Assembly: GCA_025354845.1 (NCBI GenBank)
Contig: JANXMD010000376.1
Span: forward strand, 1 to 5,141
Reading direction: 5' to 3'
Source: Verrucomicrobiota bacterium
GTDB taxonomy: Bacteria > Verrucomicrobiota > Verrucomicrobiia > Limisphaerales > UBA9464
Length of the DNA stretch: 5,141 bases
Of this stretch, positions 1 to 5,141 are shown piece by piece (the first letter of the stretch is position 1; every line of letters starts with the position of its first letter). A model generated the notes under the pieces. It made no database searches and had not been told where the DNA came from. It saw only the letters and a list, made by a program, of their open reading frames with translations. Both the position numbers and the translations under genes were made by a program.

Positions 1-1
1 G

Positions 2-655
2 TGCGCGGAGGTTTACGGCGATCTGCCCTGGCGCTACCACAAACCGGTCGATCGTCCTTCGGCGGATCGGGCTCATCTCACGCCGATCGATCCGGCCAAA
101 ACCCCGATTTTCGAATGGCCAGATCCGCCGGTGGGTCCCGCGCCGGTCGTGCGCCTGCAGACCGCGCTTGGCGACATCGAAGTGGTTCTGGATGCGGTAC
201 GGGCGCCGGTGACGTCGCGAAACTTCCTGCGGTACGTTCGACGCGGCCTCTACAGCGACGGCCGGTTTCATCGCACCGTCACACAACAAAACCAGCCCAC
301 CAACCGGATTCGAATCGAGGTAATCCAAGCCGACGCCAACCCGACGCGCCTCGAGGAAACGGATCCGCCCATCGGACTCGAGCGGACGCGCGATACCGGC
401 CTCAAGCATCTCGACGGCACGATTTCGATGGCTCGTGATACGCCCGACAGCGCGACTTCCGACCTCTTCATCTGCATCGGAGACCAGCCGGAGCTCGACT
501 TCGGCGGTCAGCGAAATCCCGACGGGCAGGGCTTCGCGGCGTTCGGCCGGGTGACCAAGGGAATGGACGTGGTCCGAGCCCTCCAGCGTCAGCCCGCCGA
601 GGGTCAAACCTTGACACCGCCGATCCGGATTCAACGCGCCATCCGATTGGAATAG
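2..655 (+). CDS. Cyclophilin-type peptidyl-prolyl cis-trans isomerase, 5'-partial
   Basis: Cyclophilins catalyse cis-trans isomerisation of proline peptide bonds during protein folding. The frame is open from base 2 to the TAG at 653-655 (217 codons), so the true start lies left of the window. A GTG at 131 could serve as a start but has no ribosome binding site, and the 43 codons before it read as normal protein with no stop. Numbered from that GTG, the domain runs from about residue 8 to 174. It shows the LYSDGRFHR segment (39-48) with the catalytic-type Arg48, Gln66 in VIQAD, GTISMAR (96-102), SDLFICIGDQPELDF (110-124) and FAAFGRV (135-141). GDQPELDFGG followed by NPDGQGFAAFGRV is a form I associate with exported cyclophilins of planctomycetes and verrucomicrobia. 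The stretch from FHR to VIQAD is longer than in human CypA, and several pocket positions differ. The 43 residues upstream contain no domain I recognise; they may be the end of a larger N-terminal part. Family assignment is firm; location and full length are unknown. Confidence 0.9.
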   Translation, partial: CAEVYGDLPWRYHKPVDRPSADRAHLTPIDPAKTPIFEWPDPPVGPAPVVRLQTALGDIEVVLDAVRAPVTSRNFLRYVRRGLYSDGRFHRTVTQQNQPTNRIRIEVIQADANPTRLEETDPPIGLERTRDTGLKHLDGTISMARDTPDSATSDLFICIGDQPELDFGGQRNPDGQGFAAFGRVTKGMDVVRALQRQPAEGQTLTPPIRIQRAIRLE

Positions 656-663
656 AAACGAGA

Positions 664-821
664 AGTTGAACCCACAGATAAACACAGATGCTGAGAGACA
701 GGCATCGATACGTCGTGGCTCAAGAACCTCACCAACTGACCGATCGCAGATCCTTTTGGATGCCGCGCCATTCGGATCTGTGTCCCTCTGTGTGAATCTG
801 TGGTTGCACTCTTTTTCAACT
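664..821. repeat. Intergenic imperfect inverted-repeat element with 10-bp CACAGA units
   Basis: The outer ends are a perfect 7-bp inverted repeat, AGTTGAA (664-670) and TTCAACT (815-821). Inside lie CCACAGAT (672-679) and ACACAGAT (682-689) on the left. On the right are their reverse complements, ATCTGTGT (776-783) and ATCTGTGG (796-803), with an intermediate CTCTGTGT unit (786-793). Units are spaced 10 bp apart in both arms. The centre carries smaller hairpins, GATGC/GCATC (687-691 with 702-706) and CAGATCC/GGATCTG (747-753 with 774-780). No protein of its own is credible and no target-site duplication is visible. It resembles the dispersed CACAGAT-type palindromes seen between genes in many environmental bacteria; whether it is a non-autonomous mobile element or a structural repeat is inference. 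It fills nearly the whole gap between the isomerase and propeller genes. Confidence 0.7.
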
Positions 822-841
822 GCCGGAATTAAGTTCAAAGT

Positions 842-2203
842 ATGAAAACACGCCGATGGTTTCCTGGCGCCTTCCTGTGGGTGCAATTTGGGCTGACTCT
901 CACGATCCTCGGCGAGTCGCCGGTCGTTCGTCCCTGGCCCCAGTTCCGCGGAGCCCAGGCGTCCGGTGTCGATGATTCCGCCCCGCTGCCGGTTTCCTGG
1001 AACGTGGAGACCGGTACGAATATCCGGTGGCAGACCCCGATTCCCGGACTGGCGCACGCCTCGCCGATCGTTTGGGGCGATCGCGTTTACGTGACCACCG
1101 CGGTGAAGCCCGGGAAATCCGAGCTCAAGGTCGGACTCTACGGCGACATCGACTCGGTCAACGAAACTGAACCCCAGCAGTGGCGGCTCCTCGCCGTGGA
1201 CCGCACCGACGGACGCGTGCTGTGGAATGTCCTGGGGTACGAATCGGTCCCCAAGGTCAAGCGACACACCAAGGCCACCCATTGCAATTCCACGCCGGCT
1301 ACCGACGGCAATCGCCTGGTCGCCCTTTTCGGCTCCGAGGGACTTTTCTGCTTCGACACCTCGGGCAAGCTGGTGTGGAAAAAGGATCTGGGTCCGATGG
1401 ACTCAGGATACTTCGACGTGCCCAGCGCCCAGTGGGGCTTTGCCGGCTCTCCGGTGATCTTTGACGGCAAGGTGATCGTTCAATGCGACGTGCAAAAGGG
1501 ATCATTTCTGGCGGTCTTCGATTTGGCCGATGGCCACGAACTCTGGCGAACCGCACGCCGGGACGTTCCCAGCTGGGCCAGCCCGGCGATCTGCTCCGAG
1601 TCGGGACGAACCCAGATTGTGGTGAACGGCTGGCATCAAGCCGGCGGCTACGACTTCACCACCGGGAAGGAACTCTGGCACCTCGACGGCGGCGGCGACA
1701 TCCCGGTTCCGACGCCAATCGTGGCGAACGGATTAATCTACCTCACCAGCGCCCACGGCAAGGTGCGTCCAATGCGTGCCATTCGTCCCACCGCGTCCGG
1801 CAACATCACCCCCGAGAATGCCGGCGCCACCAACAACGCCATCGCCTGGGCTCACGCGCGCCAGGGAAACTACATGCAAACCCCACTCGCCCTCGGCGAC
1901 TCGCTGTACGGCTGCTTTGATCTGGGCATTCTCACCTGTTTCGACGCGCGGAGCGGAGCCATCCGCTACAGCGAACGCCTCACCAAGAGCGGCGAAGGGT
2001 TCACGGCCTCGCCGGTTTCGGATGGTCGTCACCTCTACTTCGCCAGCGAGGTCGGCCACGTGTACGTCGTGCCGGCCGGCCCGACCTTCAGCGTCGTGTC
2101 CACCAACTCCATGAACGAGACCTGCATGGCCTCACCAGCCATCAGCGGCGGCACGCTGTTCTTCAGAACCCGCGAAAAGCTCGTGGCGATCGGGAACCGT
2201 TAA
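842..2203 (+). CDS. Exported PQQ-like beta-propeller repeat protein
   Basis: A complete 453-residue protein. The N-terminus has basic residues (KTRR) and a hydrophobic stretch at about 8-23, consistent with a Sec signal peptide cleaved near residue 24-26. The mature part opens with PWPQFRGAQASGV (31-43), the usual opening of exported propellers in planctomycetes and verrucomicrobia. Blade motifs of the form SPI..(D/G)..(V/L)Y followed by AVDR.DGR.LW recur: 74-84, 117-129, 151-180, 203-236, 247-280, 291-302, 347-376, 390-410 and 431-449. That implies roughly seven or eight blades in the BamB/PQQ-dehydrogenase-like fold. I see no catalytic or PQQ-ligand signature of a true quinoprotein dehydrogenase, so 'PQQ-like' describes the fold and not the cofactor; a scaffold or binding role is inferred and the substrate is unknown. 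The ATG is chosen because it gives a good signal peptide, but the bases before it (AGTTCAAAGT) hold no clear Shine-Dalgarno. The gene stands alone, with a repeat on each side. Confidence 0.88.
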   Translation: MKTRRWFPGAFLWVQFGLTLTILGESPVVRPWPQFRGAQASGVDDSAPLPVSWNVETGTNIRWQTPIPGLAHASPIVWGDRVYVTTAVKPGKSELKVGLYGDIDSVNETEPQQWRLLAVDRTDGRVLWNVLGYESVPKVKRHTKATHCNSTPATDGNRLVALFGSEGLFCFDTSGKLVWKKDLGPMDSGYFDVPSAQWGFAGSPVIFDGKVIVQCDVQKGSFLAVFDLADGHELWRTARRDVPSWASPAICSESGRTQIVVNGWHQAGGYDFTTGKELWHLDGGGDIPVPTPIVANGLIYLTSAHGKVRPMRAIRPTASGNITPENAGATNNAIAWAHARQGNYMQTPLALGDSLYGCFDLGILTCFDARSGAIRYSERLTKSGEGFTASPVSDGRHLYFASEVGHVYVVPAGPTFSVVSTNSMNETCMASPAISGGTLFFRTREKLVAIGNR

Positions 2204-2209
2204 AATCGA

Positions 2210-2272
2210 GTCCAACGTCCAACGTCCAACGTCCAACGTCCAAGGGCCGAGGGCTGAGGGCCAAAGGTCCGC
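2210..2272. repeat. Heptamer tandem repeat, GTCCAAC type
   Basis: Four exact copies of GTCCAAC (2210-2237) are followed in the same 7-bp register by GTCCAAG, GGCCGAG, GGCTGAG, GGCCAAA and GGTCCGC, giving about nine units that decay toward the right. The array starts seven bases after the propeller gene's stop codon (2201-2203) and lies in the convergent gap before the acetyltransferase gene. Seven is not a multiple of three, so copy-number change would shift any reading frame, which fits a non-coding repeat. Slippage expansion is the simplest explanation; any function is unknown. Confidence 0.85.
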
Positions 2273-2283
2273 CACAACTAGAG

Positions 2284-2329
2284 CCTGGGCGCGAGCCCCA
2301 GGAACCGCTCTTGAATGAATTTCAAGAGC
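2284..2329. terminator. Two hairpins between convergent genes, possible bidirectional terminator
   Basis: Hairpin one pairs CCTGGG (2284-2289) with CCCAGG (2297-2302) around a 7-nt loop. Hairpin two pairs GCTCTTGAA (2307-2315) with TTCAAGAGC (2321-2329), nine perfect base pairs around the 5-nt loop TGAAT. They sit between the ends of two converging genes, where transcription from both sides must stop. Neither strand has a run of T after the stems, so these are not textbook intrinsic terminators; they may still slow polymerase or protect RNA 3' ends. Confidence 0.4.
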
Positions 2330-2346
2330 TGGAGGCCCGCAACATT

Positions 2347-2922
2347 TCACCCAGGGACACCCAGGGCACTTTCCGACGCCAAGAGCCCATAGATGTAGGT
2401 ATCGTAAGCCACCCCCTTGCCTACCCAACGCTGCCGTAGTGTTCCTTCTCGAACAAATCCCAAGGACCCCAAAAGCTTGTTGGAGGCTGCATTGTCGGGA
2501 TTCACCTCCGCTTCAATCCGTCGAATCCCCAGCTGTGTGAACGCCTCACGGCAAGTGGCCGTCAACGCCTCGCGCATCAACCCCTGCCCCCAGCAGGCGC
2601 GCGCGAGCACGTAGCCGATCTCCAACCGTGCGCTGCCAGGATCGAACCGGAATAGCAACACGGTACCGACCACCTTGCAGTCGGTACGACGTACCAGCAC
2701 CAACTGGAGCCCCGTACCCGCATCCCTGAGTGCCTGCATGCGCTTCAACCAGGCCAGCGCATCCTCAGCTTTCTGCCAGGTGGGATAAGGGAGGAATCGC
2801 GTGACCTCGGGATCGCCGTTTACCTCCATGAGATCCACCAGATCCGATCCGCGAATTTCGCGCACTTCAAGGCGCGGGGTCAGGATCGGACCCGAAAGGC
2901 CGGGCAGGAGGACCGAGGACAT
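2347..2922 (-). CDS. GNAT-family N-acetyltransferase, RimJ/RimL-like
   Basis: A 191-residue cytoplasmic acetyltransferase of the RimJ/RimL type (Acetyltransf_3 fold), which moves the acetyl group of acetyl-CoA to an amine. In this family the acceptor is often a protein N-terminus, but it can be an antibiotic or small amine, so the substrate cannot be named. Visible features are the opening TPRL (15-18) followed by VREI, the acetyl-CoA loop in EIGYVLARACWGQGLMREA (101-119, with the W-G-Q-G turn at 111-114), and motif B NPDNAASNKLLGSLGFVREG (141-160), where Asn141, Asn144 and Asn148 are typical. Length is normal for the family. The start is well supported: GGGAGGA lies eight bases upstream on the minus strand (plus-strand 2931-2937). 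It converges on the propeller gene and diverges from the LamG gene, so it is probably its own transcription unit. Confidence 0.92.
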   Translation of the reverse strand: MSSVLLPGLSGPILTPRLEVREIRGSDLVDLMEVNGDPEVTRFLPYPTWQKAEDALAWLKRMQALRDAGTGLQLVLVRRTDCKVVGTVLLFRFDPGSARLEIGYVLARACWGQGLMREALTATCREAFTQLGIRRIEAEVNPDNAASNKLLGSLGFVREGTLRQRWVGKGVAYDTYIYGLLASESALGVPG

Positions 2923-2930
2923 CAGGAGAA

Positions 2931-2937
2931 TCCTCCC
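2931..2937 (-). promoter_or_regulatory. Strong ribosome binding site of the acetyltransferase gene
   Basis: Reads GGGAGGA on the minus strand, eight bases before the ATG at 2922-2920. It is the only strong Shine-Dalgarno in the window and fixes the start of the acetyltransferase gene; both complete plus-strand starts (842 and 3476) have weak or no such site. Confidence 0.75.
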
Positions 2938-2990
2938 TTAAACCGAACGAATTTCAACCTCCGGAACCGGCTCCCTCGAACGTCGAATTC

Positions 2991-3018
2991 AAAATATCCC
3001 GGAATCCAGACCTCACAA
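2991..3018 (-). promoter_or_regulatory. Possible sigma70-like promoter for the acetyltransferase gene
   Basis: On the minus strand, TTGTGA (plus 3018-3013) and TATTTT (plus 2996-2991) are separated by 16 bases, each matching four of six consensus positions. This would give a leader of about 60 bases before the ATG at 2922. The match is modest and many random sequences reach it; position upstream of a lone gene is the main support. Confidence 0.25.
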
Positions 3019-3070
3019 CCTCGAAGTTCAGATTAGCCCGCCGCGCAATTCCTACCGTAATCATGAACTC

Positions 3071-3099
3071 GCGGCATGGACTTTTTAAAGCCGTGTCGC
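3071..3099 (+). other. Hairpin with two G-U pairs, plus-strand RNA
   Basis: GCGGCATGG (3071-3079) pairs with CCGTGTCGC (3091-3099) in nine pairs, two of them G-U, and the inner CTT/AAG can extend the stem across a one-base bulge. Because G-U pairs become A-C mismatches on the opposite strand, the structure is better formed by a plus-strand transcript. No T run follows, so it is not an intrinsic terminator. It may belong to the leader of the LamG gene or to a small RNA. Confidence 0.35.
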
Positions 3100-3196
3100 A
3101 ATCTGATCAATCTGACTAGAATCCTTCAGCAAAACACCCCTCGACTCAGTGCAACTTCTTACACTTCGTATAAATAAATTCAGACTTCTCTGATAA

Positions 3197-3225
3197 GTGG
3201 CTTCCAAATTAGGATCAGGAGCCAC
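3197..3225 (+). other. Hairpin in AT-rich leader region
   Basis: GTGGCT (3197-3202) and CC (3204-3205) pair with GG (3218-3219) and AGCCAC (3220-3225), eight pairs with a single bulged T at 3203 and a 12-base loop. It could be an RNA stem or a protein-binding dyad upstream of the LamG gene; sequence alone does not decide. Confidence 0.3.
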
Positions 3226-3321
3226 ACCCATTCAACCCCACCGTGATTTCTAATATCGTCGGTGGACCCCGCCCGTCACCTTGACTTGCTGGAGACTCGT
3301 TTGAAGCTCGTGACCGACAGT

Positions 3322-3390
3322 TTGCGGAGATGACACATTCCCATTGGAGTGGCTGTTGTCGCAATGGTCCCGACCAACTGTTGAGGGACC
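3322..3390 (+). other. Compound stem-loop pair, candidate structured leader RNA
   Basis: The first structure is nested: TTGCG (3322-3326) with CGCAA (3360-3364), GACA (3332-3335) with TGTT (3354-3357), and CATTCC (3336-3341) with GGAGTG (3346-3351) around a four-base loop. It uses G-U pairs that form only in plus-strand RNA. Directly after it, GGTCCC (3366-3371) pairs with GGGACC (3385-3390), followed by TTT. I do not recognise any known riboswitch core. The order of stems upstream of a gene suggests a folded 5' leader, but chance pairing is possible. Confidence 0.3.
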
Positions 3391-3421
3391 TTTCGCAAGA
3401 CAGCTGCTTGTATGGGTTGCT

Positions 3422-3452
3422 GGGGTGGATCCCGATCCGGGTCACCCCGTTT
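3422..3452 (+). terminator. Terminator-like hairpin just before the LamG gene
   Basis: GGGGTG (3422-3427) pairs with CACCCC (3443-3448); the inner CC (3431-3432) and GG (3439-3440) can stack further. The stem is GC-rich and is followed by G and a short T run (3450-3452), ending 23 bases before the ATG at 3476. It could be an attenuator, the end of a small upstream RNA, or a translation-affecting stem. The T run is too short for a confident intrinsic terminator. Confidence 0.3.
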
Positions 3453-3475
3453 CCGCGTCAATAAGAGACAAACCC

Positions 3476-5141
3476 ATGAAACGTAAAAACCTGAAGTTCG
3501 CGAGCCGGCTCGCGGTTGTCCTCGGAGTGGCGACCGCTGCTCTCGCAGACTATCCCTCGACAGTATCTAGCCTCGGTCCGGTGGCCTATTGGAGGCTTAA
3601 CGAAACGACCACCCCTCCGGCCGCCGACGTGGCAGTCAACGCAGGCAGCCTGGGCGATGCCGCAGTGGCGTACTACCAGGGTGCCGCCAGCCATCCTGCG
3701 GCGGGCGCCCTGAACGGACGGACCGATTCTGCCGCCGCCTTCGACGGATCCACCGGGACCTTTGCCTTCGTCCCGTACAATCCGGATTTGAATCCGGCCG
3801 CGCCCTTCTCCGCCGAAGCCTGGGTGAATCCCGCCGTGGACAACCCCGCCGGCACACTAACCTGCGTCCTTTCCAGCGGTCAGTTCGCCTCGCCGCGTTC
3901 CGGATGGCTGATCTACCAGTCCGACACCGGCTGGAATCTGCGCATGTACAACCAGAACGGAACAGCCACCTCGCTGAGCGTCACCGGCGGTGGCGCACCG
4001 GTCACGGGAACCTGGCACCATCTGGTGGTAGCCTACGACGGCACCAACGCGACGCTGTACGTCAACGGCAAGAACGCCGCGGCCGGAACGCCGACCAGCT
4101 ATGTTCCGGGCGCTTCCGGCGGATTCGCCATCGGTGGACGTGCGGACAGTTCGTTCTTCTGGAACGGCTCGGCCGATGAGGTCGCCATCTACAGCAAGGC
4201 CCTGACGGCGGCGGACGTCACCGCGCATTACGCCAACGCGACCAGCGCTGCGCCTGCGGCCACCTACCAAAGCCTCGTCCTCGCCGCACAGCCGCTGGCG
4301 TATTATCGCTTGAACGAGGGCGCTTACGTCGCCCCGACCACGCTTCCCGTTGCCGTCAACACCGGGAGCGGCGGCACCTCTCTGAACGGCTCGTACAATG
4401 CCGGTATGAAGGCTGGCGCCCCCGGGCCCCAGCCCCCGACCTATTCCGGCTTCGCGGCCGGCAACGTCGGCGGCAAATTCAATGGCTCGGCCGGTTACGT
4501 CGGCACGCCCTACCAACTGAACGATCAGACCGAATTCTCCGTCTCGGGCTGGATAAAGCGCGGCAAGGCCCACAGCAGTCGCGGCGGCTACTTTGGTCAG
4601 AACAACCTGCTGGAGTTCGGTGACGCCGACAGCGGCGCCAACATCGAGCTTTGGGTGGACGCGCGCGGCGCCAACATCAAAGCCCCGTTTCCCTTCGCCG
4701 ATGACGAGTGGGGCCAGTTCGTGATTACGGCCGATACCACGTCCACCGTGCTGTATGCGAACGGTAAGGAGATCGGCCGACTGAGCGGCAACCTCGACTC
4801 CTACAAATCGAGCGACTTCAACTTCAACATTGGCGGCGGCGGCATCTTCAACAACACCGGCGACTACTTCCTCGGCAGTATCGACGAGGTCGCCGTGTTC
4901 CCCAAGGCCTTGACCGCGAGTCAAGTTCTGTCCCTGTATTACGGGGCCAATATTGCGCCTGTAATCTCTTCGCAGCCTGCTCTCCCGGCCCGCCCGGTGT
5001 ATGCGGGCTACACGATCTCCATGTCGGTCGCCGCCGCCGGCACGCCGCCAATCAGCTACCAATGGCGGCGCGGAGGAAAGGCCATCACGGGACAGACCTC
5101 TGCTTCCCTCGTCATCCCCGGCGCCACTGCAGCCGATGCGG
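3476..5141 (+). CDS. Secreted protein with two LamG modules and an Ig-like domain, 3'-partial
   Basis: The frame runs 555 codons from the ATG to the right edge without a stop. MKRKN, a hydrophobic stretch at 11-23 and the cleavage motif ALA before Asp25 form a clear Sec signal peptide. Module one (about 26-256) and module two (about 264-491) are concanavalin A-like LamG_3 domains, usually carbohydrate- or protein-binding. Each begins with a Y..(L/V)....P.AY.RLNE lead (26-43 and 264-281). Each then has an AEAWV/VSGWI strand (113-117, 356-360), a W(H/G)..V..(Y/A)D strand (180-188, 412-420), LYVNGK/LYANGK (194-199, 426-431), and closes with G(S/I)..DEVA(I/V)(Y/F).KALTA..V...Y (231-252, 468-489). 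From about 492 an Ig-like domain starts (APVISSQPALP, then ISYQWRRGGKAI), a common partner in verrucomicrobial giant surface proteins. The whole protein is probably much longer. Only a weak AAGAGA (3463-3468) precedes the ATG. Role in adhesion or polysaccharide binding is inferred; no catalytic domain is visible. Confidence 0.9.
   Translation, partial: MKRKNLKFASRLAVVLGVATAALADYPSTVSSLGPVAYWRLNETTTPPAADVAVNAGSLGDAAVAYYQGAASHPAAGALNGRTDSAAAFDGSTGTFAFVPYNPDLNPAAPFSAEAWVNPAVDNPAGTLTCVLSSGQFASPRSGWLIYQSDTGWNLRMYNQNGTATSLSVTGGGAPVTGTWHHLVVAYDGTNATLYVNGKNAAAGTPTSYVPGASGGFAIGGRADSSFFWNGSADEVAIYSKALTAADVTAHYANATSAAPAATYQSLVLAAQPLAYYRLNEGAYVAPTTLPVAVNTGSGGTSLNGSYNAGMKAGAPGPQPPTYSGFAAGNVGGKFNGSAGYVGTPYQLNDQTEFSVSGWIKRGKAHSSRGGYFGQNNLLEFGDADSGANIELWVDARGANIKAPFPFADDEWGQFVITADTTSTVLYANGKEIGRLSGNLDSYKSSDFNFNIGGGGIFNNTGDYFLGSIDEVAVFPKALTASQVLSLYYGANIAPVISSQPALPARPVYAGYTISMSVAAAGTPPISYQWRRGGKAITGQTSASLVIPGATAADA

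Larger units (their letters stand above)
2938..3475. other. Long divergent intergenic region, no convincing gene
   Basis: Between the ribosome binding site of the acetyltransferase gene and the start of the LamG gene there is no frame with protein-like content; the short minus-strand frames at 3215-3461 have no recognisable domain and no ribosome binding site. The region is richer in A and T than the genes, most so around 3160-3215, which includes TATAAAT at 3169-3175. That hexamer resembles a -10 box but has no good -35 at the right distance. Several inverted repeats occur, listed separately. Plus-strand promoters for the LamG gene must lie here, but I cannot place one. Confidence 0.6.

Noticed and set aside
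1..438. 145-codon open frame in plus frame 1
   Set aside because: It overlaps the isomerase frame, and its Arg/Ser/Gly-rich product has no motif; it is a shadow of the real gene.
631..819. Small minus-strand frame covering the inverted-repeat element
   Set aside because: Its translation is just the repeat read through, with no ribosome binding site and no domain; repeats of this type are often mis-annotated as hypothetical proteins.
842..2203. True quinoprotein alcohol or glucose dehydrogenase
   Set aside because: The protein is shorter than those enzymes and shows no catalytic or cofactor-binding signature; only the propeller fold is supported.
2348..2366. Direct repeat CACCCAGGG twice with 10-base period
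   Set aside because: It lies within the last codons of the acetyltransferase gene and is too short to stand apart from chance or slippage.
3100..3115. Direct repeat AATCTGA twice with 9-base period, as an operator
   Set aside because: Only two short copies, no nearby promoter to relate them to; likely chance.
3281..3309. TTGACT as a -35 box for the LamG gene
   Set aside because: The hexamers 16-18 bases downstream do not resemble a -10 box.
3215..3461. Two short overlapping minus-strand frames in the divergent gap
   Set aside because: No recognisable domain, no ribosome binding site, and they overlap each other in different frames.
3857..5062. Long 401-codon open frame on the minus strand, antisense to the LamG gene
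   Set aside because: The plus-strand frame encodes clear signal peptide, LamG and Ig-like motifs, while the antisense frame is low-complexity Arg/Gly/Val/Ala text with no domain; long antisense frames are common opposite GC-rich genes.
1..5141. CRISPR array, transposase, toxin-antitoxin or phage defence genes
   Set aside because: No spaced identical repeats of suitable length and no protein with such domains on either strand.

Overview
The window looks like a piece of a free-living, GC-rich Verrucomicrobiota or related PVC-group chromosome. This is inferred from gene style only: a secreted LamG plus Ig-like surface protein, a PQQ-type beta-propeller opening with a WPQFRG-like motif, a cyclophilin of the GDQPELDFGG type common in that group, and short intergenic repeats. 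No rRNA, tRNA or other taxonomic marker is present.

Layout. (1) Bases 2-655, plus strand: the 3' part of a cyclophilin-type peptidyl-prolyl isomerase gene whose frame is open to the left edge. (2) Bases 656-841: a gap almost filled by an imperfect inverted-repeat element (664-821) built from 10-bp CACAGA-type units. (3) Bases 842-2203, plus: a complete exported PQQ-like beta-propeller protein. (4) Bases 2204-2346: a convergent intergenic gap with a 7-bp tandem repeat (2210-2272) and two hairpins. (5) Bases 2347-2922, minus: a complete RimJ/RimL-like GNAT acetyltransferase with a good ribosome binding site. (6) Bases 2923-3475: a 553-bp divergent gap with no convincing gene, but several plus-strand hairpins leading into the next gene. 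(7) Base 3476 to the right edge, plus: a large secreted protein with a signal peptide, two LamG (concanavalin A-like) modules and the start of an Ig-like domain, cut by the window end.

The genes do not form an obvious operon. Three of the four products belong to families usually exported in this kind of organism (the isomerase's own N-terminus is not visible), and the GNAT enzyme is cytoplasmic and transcribed the other way. No CRISPR, transposase, phage or defence gene is visible. The parts most worth a second look are non-coding: the inverted-repeat element, the heptamer array right after the propeller gene, and the structured leader before the LamG gene.
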